Origin: an uncultured bacterium | Lineage (GTDB): Bacteria > Patescibacteriota > Gracilibacteria > Absconditabacterales > Absconditicoccaceae | DNA length: 11,008 nt | NCBI GenBank assembly: GCA_937906635.1 | Contig: CALCYP010000110.1 | Coordinates: 1 to 11,008, forward strand | Reading direction: 5' to 3' | Part shown: piece by piece, positions 1-8,754 of the stretch | Layout: every line of letters starts with the position of its first letter | How positions within the stretch are numbered: position 1 is the first letter of the stretch | Position numbers and translations under genes: made by a program | Notes under the pieces: model-generated | What the model was told of the DNA's origin: nothing | The model's input: the letters and a program-made list of their open reading frames with translations, nothing else | Databases searched by the model: none

Positions 1-656
1 CAGCATCACAAGTCCAAATGCCAATAATTGACTGAATTTTTGCCAGAGTCGGAAGTGGTGATGTGTTGGCAAAGAATCAATCTACTTTCATGACAGAAAT
101 GGTCGAAGTAGCAAATATTTTGAACAATGCAACGAAAGATAGTTTCATTATTTTTGATGAGCTTGGAAGATGAACCTCGACATACGACGGACTTGCTCTG
201 ACCAAAGCAATTTTGGAATATGTAGCCACTCAAATAAAAGCAAAAACACTCATAGCAACTCACTATCATGAATTGATTGAAATGGAAAAAATGTATGAAT
301 GAGTGAAAAATTATTCAGTGAGTGTCTATGAGACCGAAAAGGAAGTGATTTTCATGAAAAAGATAGTCGAGTGATGAGCTAGCAAAAGTTACTGATTAGA
401 TGCGGCTCAAATAGCATGAATCCCTACTATAATACTCCAAAGAGCTGGAGAAAATTTGGAAGAATTAAAGGAAACAGCTACACAAAATACAAAAAATGTA
501 AGTAATCAAAGCCTATTTTCTCCAAATAAATTTGTCCAAATTTCAGATCCAAAATTTGAAAAAGTAAAAAATATTATCAATAGTTTTGATGTAAATAATA
601 TCACACCACTTCAGGCATTGCAATTATTGGCAAAGATAAAGGACGAATTAAAATAG
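1..656 (+). CDS. mutS: DNA mismatch repair ATPase MutS, C-terminal part (5' end outside window)
   Basis: Partial gene: about 217 C-terminal codons are present, with the first full codon at position 3. MutS binds mispaired bases as a dimer, and its ABC-type ATPase domain signals repair. Visible motifs, reading TGA as Gly, are RVGSGDVLAKNQSTFMTEM (the helix and signature region of the ATPase), the Walker B/signature stretch DELGRGTSTYDG at about 159-194, the switch-type histidine in ATHYHEL at about 256-276, and GGASKSYGLDAAQIAGIP further on. The tail ends with a short dimerisation-type segment (NNITPLQALQLLAKIKDELK), typical of bacterial MutS, before a TAG stop. The second Gly of DELGRG is TGA, which is direct evidence for code 25. 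The mismatch-binding, connector and lever domains and the Walker A lie upstream of the window. The sigma factor gene follows on the same strand after 89 bp but seems to have its own promoter. MutS1 rather than MutS2 is favoured because no Smr domain follows. Confidence 0.95.
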
Positions 657-678
657 GTTTATTTTGTTTTATTTTTTA

Positions 679-706
679 TTGACATTTTGTATAAAATATG
701 TATTAT
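679..706 (+). promoter_or_regulatory. Putative promoter of the sigma factor gene
   Basis: TTGACA at 679-684 and TATTAT at 701-706 are separated by 16 bp. They lie in the mutS-sigma intergenic space and predict a start about 33 nt before the ATG at 746. The match to the general bacterial consensus is good. However, the sigma factor of this organism looks Bacteroidetes-like, so its preferred promoter sequence may differ. Confidence 0.4.
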
Positions 707-745
707 GTATAACATAATCGGTTTTATCATAGTTTTTTATAAAAG

Positions 746-1639
746 ATGCTAAAATCTATTGATACTCGTGGTATGAGGATAACTCCTCGTGATGATGAAA
801 ATACATTGAAAAAATATCTAAATGAAATTGCTGGTCCAGAATACAATACTTTGACTCCAGATGAAGAAGTGGAACTTTTTTATAAAATCAAAGAATGAGA
901 TGAAAAAGCAAAAGAAAAAATAATTAAAGCCAACCTCAGATTCGTGGTATCTGTAGCCAAACAGTATACAAAATGATGAAAATTATTACAGGAGCTTATT
1001 GAAGAATGAAATATTTGATTAATTAAAGCTGTAAATAGATTTGATGTAACAAAATGATTTAAATTTATCACTTATGCTGTATGGCGAATTAGACAATCTA
1101 TTTCACAATATTTGGCGAAAAATAGTACCATTGTCCGCCCTCTAAATTGGGAAAGTATCCGTAAAAAAATACAAAAATTTGAAATAGAATTTCAACAAAA
1201 AAATACGCGTCTACCATCTAAAAATGAGATAATGGAAGGACTGTGATTGGAAGAAAAAGATGTTATTAGTTATTTTGAAGCAAGTCCTCTTTCTACATTA
1301 AAATCGCTTGATGATACGTGATATACTGAAGATAGCCCCTTGGTAGATATTATTCCAAATCACGATATAAAATCCCCAGATTTTGATTTACAAAAAAGCA
1401 ACCAAAGAGAGACTATTTTAAAGACACTAAAAGCAAATTTAAAACCATTTGAATATGATATAATTACTTCATATTTCTGAATATGAAAAGATAGAGCAAA
1501 ATCCTATGAAGAGATCTGATTTGATATGGAATTTAGTCGTGAACGTATTAGACAAATAATTAAAAGGACACTTTCCAAGCTATCTAAAATATTTAAGTGA
1601 ACAGAAATTGATGAAATATATAAATCATTGGATAGTTAA
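746..1639 (+). CDS. RNA polymerase sigma factor, RpoD/SigA-type, short form
   Basis: 297 residues; directs RNA polymerase core to promoters. Domains in order: region 1.2 at about 17-50 (LKKYLNEI, LTPDEEVEL), region 2 at about 60-134 (KANLRFVVSVAKQY, the core-binding ELIEEGNIGLIKAVNRFD, then GFKFITYAVWRIRQSI for -10 recognition and melting), a weak region 3 at about 140-180, and region 4 at about 228-285 with a helix-turn-helix (SYEEIGFDMEFSRERIRQIIKRTLSKL). Region 1.1 is absent. Overall form and wording resemble the Bacteroidetes primary sigma factor, which is also about 290 residues with FISYAVWWIRQSI. Here the second Trp is Arg114, which is unusual for a primary sigma factor. Many Gly codons are TGA (for example KEGDEK, EEGNIG). 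The start is fixed by an in-frame TAA at 740-742; no Shine-Dalgarno is seen. The gene ends TAA just before a terminator shared with secA. It could be the primary or a group 2 sigma factor; the window does not decide. Confidence 0.92.
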
Positions 1640-1664
1640 CACGAATAATTAAATTTCCTATATT

Positions 1665-1692
1665 AAAAAAACCGCATAAAGCGGGTTTTTTA
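1665..1692. terminator. Bidirectional intrinsic terminator between the sigma gene and secA
   Basis: A run of A, then CCGC, a 5-nt loop ATAAA, then GCGG(G) and a run of T. The stem and flanking A/T tracts read as a hairpin plus U-tract on both strands, as expected between convergent genes. The secA stop codon (TTA on this strand, 1690-1692) lies in the T-tract, so the hairpin sits immediately after secA. Confidence 0.8.
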
Positions 1693-4600
1693 ATCATTGT
1701 GAATTCTGACTACTGTGCATTTTTTGGCTTCAACATCATCTTTCACTTTTTTGTACTTTACTTCGTATTCTATCCTTCCATCTTCATACTTTACTGTCAC
1801 TTTATCATTTGGCCTAATTTTTACATTTGCTGGGACTGGTTGTAAAAAATCCCCTCCGGCTTCGCCGGTATCCCCTTTATCAAGGGGAACATTTTGGGAA
1901 TCTTTCTTATCCCCATCTACTTCAAATATTTCAAATCAATCTTCATCTTCAAAAATCATCTCTCTCTTGTCTACTGGCTGTGCTTTTTGCTGTTTAGCTT
2001 GTTCTGCTTGGACTACTTTTATCATCTCTCACAAATTTCCACTTACTTTTGATAATTTTTGGAGGAATTCTTTGTCTCCAGCTTTTTGCTTTTCTATGAT
2101 AAGTTTTACGGCTTCGTCTTGTTGCTTAATTGCATCAAAATCAAGGTTTAGAATGTAAGATGTAGTATTTACCTTGTAGGTGTAAATAAGTGTCTGAAAT
2201 TTCTCAAAAGACTCTTTCTTGTACACTATCAATGGATCCTGCTGTGCATATCCCATAAATCAAACTTTGTCTCTCAAATATTGCATCTCATCGATATGAG
2301 CCACTCGAAGTTTGTCTAGATGGAACAACAAAACATCTCTAAACACATCATACAATCTATTTGTATCTAATTTTTCAAATCCTGATTCTAAACGTTCAAG
2401 TAATGTCTTGTTTAGTTCTTCTTCTAAATCATTTAATCCTAAATCTTGTCGTTTATTTGCTGTCTCTTCACTGAGTTTTAGATTAAATTCTTTTGTGAAT
2501 GTCTCCAAAAATTCTAAAGCATTTTGTTTTAAATTTTTGGCTTCTTCTATCTTTACACTCAAAAGCATTGAAACAATATTTTTGAGATCATGCTTTGTGT
2601 CTTCTACAAATTTAATTTTCTTTTCTTCATCTAATTCACTTTCGATTATCTCATCTCTTTTTGCATAGATTTGATGTCTCTGTTTGTCTATTACACTATC
2701 GTAATCAAATAAGTGTTTTCTAGTACTGAAGTTTCGTGCTTCTATTTGTTTTTGAGCTCTCTCAATTGAACTTGTAAATTGTTTCTGGGTTAATTCGAGA
2801 CTCTCTAAATCATCTTTTGACAATAACATTGTTGCGATTCCCATGATTTTTTCTCATCACATCTTCCTCATAATCAAATCATCCAATGCAACATAGAATA
2901 CTGACTTTCATGGGTCTCATTGCCTTCCAGATCTTCATCTAAGCTGATTATCTATTCTCCTTGATTCGTGTTTTTCTGTACCTATCACAAATAATCAATA
3001 CTGCAAATCCTTTTCTATTGTAGGAACATTTAATCATTCTGTGTTACTGAAATAGAACTTTGCAAAAATGTCTGTTTTGTTTTTTTTCTTTGAATTAAAT
3101 TTAATTACCAAATTGAATTTGTCTGTTTTGATTACATTTAATTCTGCTTGTTTGATATCTTCATCTGTGATTCAAGTAACTCTTTTGATAGCTTCTACAG
3201 TCAATTCAAACTCTTTTGAAGAGTAAACACCTAATTTTATATTCCAATTTTTGATATTTCTAATTACTCGATTTATATAGTTATCTCCCAATTTATCATT
3301 TAATCATTTCTCCAATTTGATGTCCGTTCATCTTCAAGCCATATTCGTGGAAACGATAACAGATTTGTATTTTCATCAATTACTTACGATATGAGCTTCT
3401 TGTTCGTGGAATTTTGCATTTAATACATAGTGATTGATTCCATCTTTTTCCAAAAGCTTACTCAAATATTCAGATGTGGCAATGTTTGCAGTACCAATCA
3501 AAATTGGCTGTCCGATTTCATGATAAAATTTTACAGTTTCTCTCACTGATTTTCGTTTTGCATTTTGGTTGAAATATACTTTATCTTGTTGATCTAATCT
3601 AATTACTTCTTTGTTTGTTGGTACTTCCAATACATCCAAATCATATATTGCATTAAACTCTTCTCACTCTGTGACAGCAGTACCTGTCATTCATCACATT
3701 TTTTTGAATTGTTTGAAGAAATTTTGATATGTGATAGTAGCCATTGTCTGAGATTCTCTCTTGATTTCTACTCATTCCTTGGCTTCAATAGCTTGATGCA
3801 ATCACTCACTAAATCTCCTTCACGGCATCGTCCTACCTGTATGCTCATCTACAATCAAAACTTCTCAATCTTTCACAATATATTCTTTGTCTTTTTCATA
3901 TACAGCTTTTGCTCTGAGAGCATTTTCTATATGATGAATTTCATCAAAACCAAAATCTTTGTACAGATTTTCCACTCCAAGCATTTCTTCCAACTTTTTG
4001 ATTCACTGTCCACTTAAAGCTACTGTCTTTGTCTTTTCATCGATATAATAATCTCCATCTTCTACATTACTTCATTTTTCTTCATCATTCATAAGTTCAT
4101 AGAGCAATCATTTACTTACTTTTTTCTTTCATGAACATGGTCTGAGTGTTTGAACTATCTTTGCATAATATTGATATTTTTCGGTTGGCTCCTCTCTTGC
4201 TTCGGAAATAATTAAAGGTGTCCTAGCTTCATCAATCAAGATAGAATCTATCTCATCGATAATAGCAAAGTTTAAAGGTCTTCGAGTCAAAACTCTCTGT
4301 CTCATAGATTTTACCAAATTATCTCTCAAGTAATCAAATCATAATTCACTATTTTCTACATATGTAATATCTTTTGCATATTCATCTTTCCTATTTTGGA
4401 TAGGAACTCACTTTACCACACATCAAACACTTAATCCCAACCGATTGTAAAGATTTCACATCCATGCAGCATCACGAGAAGCCAAGTAATCATTTACTGT
4501 GACTACATGTACTCATTTTCACTCCAAAGCATTTAGATAAACAGGCAATGTTGCTACCAATGTTTTTCATTCTCACGTTTTCATTTCTGCGATTTTTCCT

Positions 4601-4929
4601 TGATGCAATATAATTCATCAAATTAGCTGAACATCATATGGAATCATATCCCAAGTCATTTTTTCTCATTTCACATCGTATGTATTTCCACACATTCTCT
4701 TACAAGCTTGCTTTACTACTGCAAATGCTTCTGGCAAAATATCATCCAAACTTTCTCATTTATTTTGCACTCTGTCTTTGAATTCTTCTGTCTTTGCCTT
4801 TATTTCATCATCTGACAATTTATCAAAATCATCATAAAAATGATTTATGTCTCTCACAACCACTCTAAGTTTTGCAACTTCTTGTTCTGTGTAATCTAAA
4901 CCAAAAATTCTTTTTATTCGTTCTAACAT
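1690..4929 (-). CDS. secA: Preprotein translocase ATPase SecA (long form)
   Basis: 1079 residues, against about 840-900 in well-known SecA proteins. The ATP-driven motor pushes unfolded preproteins through SecYEG at the cytoplasmic membrane. Seen with TGA as Gly: Walker A MKTGEGKT with Lys122, VNDYLASRDA, the DEAD-type box DEIDSILIDEARTPL at 225-238, preprotein-crosslinking region, then ATPase domain 2 with STNMAGRGTDI ending at 537, GTEKHESRRIDNQLRGRSGRQGD starting at 650, and a helical scaffold/wing region rich in Lys/Glu to about 960. Two oddities are 113 residues between GTDI and GTEKHESRR (about 15 in B. subtilis), and a tail with no Cys-rich SEC-C zinc motif; instead a short basic module ends the protein (1037-1079). 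A palindromic repeat is inserted in frame near residues 1014-1028. The ATG at 4929 gives the canonical N-terminus (LERIKRIFG). It is divergent from the pilB-like gene and no Shine-Dalgarno is visible. Confidence 0.97.
1844..1890 (-). repeat. Palindromic repeat element inserted in frame in secA
   Basis: In the secA sense direction this holds a palindrome with CCCCTT / AAGGGG arms (1872-1887), a small hairpin CCGGC-GAA-GCCGG (1856-1868) and a GATTTTTT end. It is GC-richer than its surroundings. It encodes PLDKGDTGEAGGDF at about residues 1015-1028 without breaking the frame. The same architecture, orientation and frame occur in rnhB at 7051-7094, where the peptide is LLFKGGGQRPEDF. It resembles Rickettsia palindromic elements in behaviour; whether it is related to any named family is unknown to me. 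Confidence 0.7.
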
Positions 4930-4977
4930 TAAGACTTTTTATGTAATAAAACTTTCATGTAACTAAAGATTGCATGA

Positions 4978-4983
4978 ATTATA
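4978..4983 (-). promoter_or_regulatory. Putative -10 element of secA
   Basis: Read on the minus strand this is a perfect TATAAT about 45 bp before the secA ATG at 4929. No convincing -35 box is seen at the right spacing. The region from 4930 to 5094 separates two divergent genes, so promoters for both must lie here. Confidence 0.3.
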
Positions 4984-5032
4984 CTTATATTGAAATTTAT
5001 TCATAAATCAAACATTAAATAAAAAAAGTCCC

Positions 5033-5042
5033 CAAAATTTTG
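5033..5042. promoter_or_regulatory. Perfect 10-bp palindrome in the secA/pilB divergent promoter region
   Basis: CAAAATTTTG is a perfect palindrome placed between the predicted secA -10 and the predicted pilB -35. It could be an operator. In such AT-rich DNA, short A/T palindromes also arise by chance, so this is only a candidate. Confidence 0.2.
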
Positions 5043-5056
5043 CAAAATAAAAATTT

Positions 5057-5085
5057 TTGATTAAAATTATATATATTTATATTAT
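5057..5085 (+). promoter_or_regulatory. Putative promoter of the pilus ATPase gene, predicting a nearly leaderless mRNA
   Basis: TTGATT at 5057-5062 and TATTAT at 5080-5085 are 17 bp apart. The predicted start, about 7 nt downstream, falls within a few bases of the ATG at 5095. The transcript would have almost no 5' leader, consistent with the missing Shine-Dalgarno sequence. Confidence 0.3.
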
Positions 5086-5094
5086 GTGTGTATT

Positions 5095-6675
5095 ATGCAA
5101 AGACTCGATAAAGCGATATTAGAGATAGAAGACATACAAGCTATAAAGCCAAATTTTGATGAAATCAAAATTTTGAGCAAAGATATATGTATTGCAGCAG
5201 AATGCATAGTTTTTGATAAAGAATGAAATGTTTTGTATTTAATTACAACCAATAATAAAACAGATGATTTAAACAATATTTTGGAAAAAATAAAAGCGAA
5301 ATGACTGTCAACACAAGTTTATTATACATCAAAAGAGTGATTTGATGAAGCTATGAAATGGTACGATCAGTACGAAGAACTAGAAAGACAAAAAGCTGCC
5401 GCCGCAGAACAAGAAAGAATTGCGAGTGGAAATTATGCTATCTGAACTATTAAACAAGTTTTTGAAAAGAGAGGCACAATGGATACTTGAGATTTTATCA
5501 TGGATATGGTTAGACTATCTTTTCAAACATGAGCATCAGATTTACACTTTCAAGCACAAGAAGACTGAATTTTGATGAGATTGAGAATTGATTGAGTATT
5601 GCAAGAAATATTAAAATTTACTCATGATGATTTCAAAAAATATTTGCAAAAAATTAAGTTTATAGCTGGAGTGAAAATGAATATTGATTATATCCCTCAA
5701 GATGGAAGATTTTCATTTCAAGCTGTAGACATACAATGAAACACAAAAAAAGTTGATGCCAGAGTCAGTTTTATGCCTTGATTACAAGAAGAAAGTACTG
5801 TAATCAGGTTTTTGGATGCCACAAGGTGAATATCTACTTTTGAATGAATTTGATTTAGTGGAAGAAATTACGAGATTTTGAAAAGATGAGTAGAAAAAAA
5901 TACGTGAATCACCATCTTTACTTGACCAACTGGATCTTGAAAAACTACCACATTATACTCAATTTTAAATTACTTAAATAATGGTAAAAAAAAGATAATC
6001 ACTCTTGAAGATCCTATCGAATATGAATTGGATGGCATACAACAATCTCAGATAAATTATAACAAATGATATGATTATGAGACTGGATTAAAAGCTATAT
6101 TGAGACACGATCCTGATATTATACTGGTTTGAGAAACTAGGGACAAAGAGACAGCAGAAATTAGTGTAAATGCAGCCTTGACATGACATGCGGTATTTAC
6201 TACATTACATACAAATTCTGCAATAGAAAGTATATCTAGATTGCTGAATATGTGATTGAAACCATATATGATTGCTCCATCTTTAAATTTGGTAATAGCA
6301 CAGAGATTAGTTCGCCAGTTGTGTCCACATTGTGCTACAAAGAGGCCTTGAAATTTTGCAGAAAAATCTGAAATTGAAGAAGCTATAAAAAAAATTAAAG
6401 ATTCAAATCCAAGTATGAATATAAATTTTGATGGAAATTTACCTTGTGCTGTGTGATGTAAAGAATGTAACGAAACCTGATATAAATGAAGATTTGCTAT
6501 AATTGAAGCTTTTGAAATTACAGAAGATATCAAAGCACTAATCTCTGAATGAAGAAGTGAAATCGATTTGTATTCAAAAGCCAGAGAAACTTGATTTTTA
6601 AGTCTAAAGGAGGATTGAATTTTGAAAATGTTGGAGTGAAAAACAACATTGGATGAATTGAGAAGAATTTTGTAA
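5095..6675 (+). CDS. Type IV pilus assembly / type II secretion-like ATPase (PilB/GspE family)
   Basis: 526 residues. The family forms a cytoplasmic hexamer that hydrolyses ATP to extend type IV pili or related pseudopili. Residues 1-100 form an N-terminal domain I cannot assign; about 93-112 is a charged, Ala-rich likely coiled coil (YEELERQKAAAAEQER). The ATPase core starts with GASDLHF (about 146-152). It continues with Walker A GPTGSGKTTT (277-286), the Asp box LEDPIEYE, Walker B-type RHDPDIILVGETRD, and the His box ALTGHAVFTTLHTN, then AQRLVRQLCPHC. A zinc-type four-cysteine set, C410/C413 and C455/C458, marks PilB/GspE extension ATPases rather than PilT. Two P-loop glycines are TGA codons. 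The ATG at 5095 has no Shine-Dalgarno. Its pilin, platform protein and prepilin peptidase genes are not in the window, so pilus versus competence use cannot be decided. Confidence 0.93.
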
Positions 6676-6690
6676 AACAACTTGCAAAAC

Positions 6691-6772
6691 AATTAATAAT
6701 TAATAATGAATAATTAATAATTAATGTAGGGATTTCCTATATTTTTAATTCTTAATGATTAATTTTTAATTA
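6691..6772. repeat. AT-rich imperfect inverted repeat between pilB and rnhB
   Basis: The left arm is several copies of TAATTAATAA-like sequence (6691-6731). The centre is a GGGATTTCC-like core near 6729-6737, and the right arm (about 6738-6772) is the approximate reverse complement. The whole 99-bp gap is almost free of G/C apart from the core. It could fold as a long weak hairpin and may end pilB transcription, and it looks like a dispersed intergenic repeat. No clear promoter for rnhB can be separated from it. Confidence 0.5.
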
Positions 6773-6774
6773 CA

Positions 6775-7476
6775 ATGAAATTGTATATTGATGAAGCAGG
6801 AAGATGACCACTTGCATGACCTATGCACATAGGGATAGTCTTGCCATTGAAGAATTTTAGTAAAAATGAATTTAAAGACAGTAAAAAACTCAACGAAAAG
6901 CAGAGAGAAGAACTATTTTCACACATTGAAAACCTACAAAAAGATGGAAAGATTATATTTGCAATTTGAAGTGTAACAAATACAGAAATAGACAAACTCG
7001 GTATGACAAAAGCTTTGAATTTAGCAATTAAGAGAGGAATAGGAAGAATTGTCCTCCTTTTTAAAGGAGGTGGCCAAAGGCCGGAAGATTTTTATTGCAA
7101 GAAAGGGATTCCCATTTCAAAAAAAGAAATTGAAAAATGGCAAAATGAAAATAATGAGGAAATTGAATTAATTATTGATGGGAATAATAAATTTTGATTG
7201 GATAAAGATTTAGGAATAAAAGTAGAAACTGTGATAAAATGAGATGATAAAATAAAAGAAATTTCCATGGCTTCGATTTTGGCAAAGGTCAGTAGGGATA
7301 GAATTATGGAAAATGAAATGGACAAAAAATATCCAAAATATAACTTCAAAAAGCATAAATGATATGGGACAAAGCAACACAGAGATGCGATTTTGAAATA
7401 TGGTCCATGCAAAATCCATAGAAAACTATTTTTGAGAAAAATTATGTGAAATAATTGAAATATTATAAAAATTTAA
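6775..7476 (+). CDS. rnhB: Ribonuclease HII, with an in-frame repeat insertion
   Basis: 233 residues, about 30 longer than most RNase HII. It cuts the RNA strand of RNA-DNA hybrids and removes ribonucleotides from DNA. The N-terminal motif IDEAGRGPLAGP carries catalytic Asp6 and Glu7, and both marked glycines there after Arg and Ala are TGA. Further landmarks are DSKKLNEKQRE, the third acidic residue in LIIDGN (about Asp135), the fourth in VIKGD (about Asp157), SMASILAKVSRD and the C-terminal HKGYGTKQHRDAI. The extra length lies between the ALNLAIKRG helix and LIIDGN, where a palindromic repeat (7051-7094) encodes LLFKGGGQRPEDF at about 94-106. All four catalytic acids remain, so the enzyme is probably active with a surface loop. 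An in-frame TAA at 6760-6762 fixes the start at this ATG. No Shine-Dalgarno is visible. It lies 99 bp after pilB, on the same strand. Confidence 0.95.
7051..7094 (+). repeat. Palindromic repeat element inserted in frame in rnhB
   Basis: A palindrome CCTCCTTT-TT-AAAGGAGG (7053-7070) is followed by a short hairpin GGCC-AAA-GGCC (7072-7082) and a GATTTTT end (7087-7093). This order matches the element in secA (1844-1890), which has the same frame and orientation relative to the host gene. It keeps the rnhB frame open and adds a Gly-rich, charged loop. The arm AAAGGAGG looks like a Shine-Dalgarno sequence but lies inside the coding region. Confidence 0.75.
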
Positions 7477-7508
7477 TATATATGTAAATATACAATTTTT
7501 ATTCGTTA

Positions 7509-8717
7509 ATGATAAAAAACATGACAGAAAGATGTGTAGGTACAGTAGTTAGATGAATCAGGACACCTGTAATCAAAGAATGAGATGATTTAGCAAATAT
7601 AGTAGTCGATAGTCTACTAAAGGCTCAGGAATCTGAATGATTTAAATTTAAAGATCGTGATATAGTGGCTATCACGGAAGCTGTAGTGTGAATAGCGAGT
7701 GGAAACTATGTCACTGTAGACCAAATTTCTCAAGACATAGTTTCAAAATTTGATACAGATCATATCTGAGTTTTGTTTCCTATACTTTCGCGTAACCGTT
7801 TTGCAGTATTATTGTCTGCTATGGCGAGAGCTATGAATAAAATAACATTGCAAATTAGCTTCCCTAGTGATGAAGTATGAAATGATATTATGGACAAAGA
7901 AAAATTGAAAAATAGTGACATCGATCCATACACAGACATCATCTCAGAAGCTGAATATTATGAATATTTCGGTGATTGGAAGCACATTTTCACATGAGTA
8001 AACATGGTCAGATTTTACAAAGAATTAATACAAAAAGAGTGATGTGAGGCTGAAATAATATTGGCAAATGATCCGACTGCTATATTAAATTATGTACCAG
8101 ATGTATTAGTTTGTGATATTCACACTAGGTTTGAGACAAAAGGAATACTTAAAGCACATACAGCATGAAAAGTTATTTGATTGGATGAAATTATGACAGC
8201 TCCTATATGAGATAGTGGATACAATAGTAAATATGGGCTTTTGGGATCAAATAGATCCACAGAAGAGAGAGTAAAACTATTCCCAGAAAATGGACAAACA
8301 TTGGTAGAAGATATCCAAAATAAATTGAAAGCAAAAACAGGCAGAAATATTGAAGTAATGGTTTATGGAGATGGAGCATTCAAAGATCCAGTATGAAAAA
8401 TTTGGGAATTAGCTGATCCTGTAGTTTCTCCTGCATACACAAAATGATTGGAATGAAGTCCAAATGAATTAAAATTAAAGTATATTTCAGACAATAAATT
8501 TGCTGATTTGAAATGAGAGGATCTAAACAATGCAATCAGAGAGGAAATAAAAGCTAAAGATGCTGATTTGAAATGAAAAATAGAGACACAATGAACAACT
8601 CCGAGAAGATACACAGATTTGATCTGATCACTTTGTGATTTGACATCTGGATCTGGAGACAAATGAACACCTGTAGTATTCATTCAATGATATTTTGATA
8701 ATTATTCAAGCGACTAA
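7509..8717 (+). CDS. Coenzyme F420-0:L-glutamate ligase (CofE)-like protein
   Basis: 402 residues. CofE joins glutamate to the F420 precursor by a gamma-peptide bond using GTP. The N-terminal part matches the family: GTVVRGIRTPVIKEGDDLANIVVDS, then FKFKDRDIVAITEAVVGIASGNY, corresponding to the archaeal pattern of G-L-P-IKEGDDLA and DGD-V-V-V--A-G. It also has VLFPILSRNRFA and ISFPSDEVGND, which I recall from the ~400-residue form in Firmicutes and CPR, longer than archaeal CofE (about 250). A later GDGAFKDPVGKIWELADP lies near 286-303. A charged segment (about 325-360) and GSLCDLTSGSGDKGTPVVFIQGYF end the protein. No F420 genes are nearby, so the true substrate may be something else. An in-frame TAA at 7485-7487 limits the start; ATG 7509 or ATG 7521 are both possible and neither has a Shine-Dalgarno. 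It follows rnhB by 32 bp and may share its transcript. Confidence 0.8.
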
Positions 8718-8754
8718 AATATATTTTACGAATTGTGTTTTTTAGAATGAAATA

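Noticed and set aside
1715..2158. 147-codon open frame on the + strand
   Set aside because: It is the antisense of secA; the minus-strand frame with TGA as Gly matches SecA throughout.
6075..6692. 205-codon open frame on the - strand
   Set aside because: Antisense of the pilus ATPase core, which carries all family motifs on the + strand.
7061..7070. AAAGGAGG as a ribosome binding site for an internal rnhB start
   Set aside because: It is one arm of a palindrome inside the coding region and no ATG follows at a suitable distance with a sensible product.
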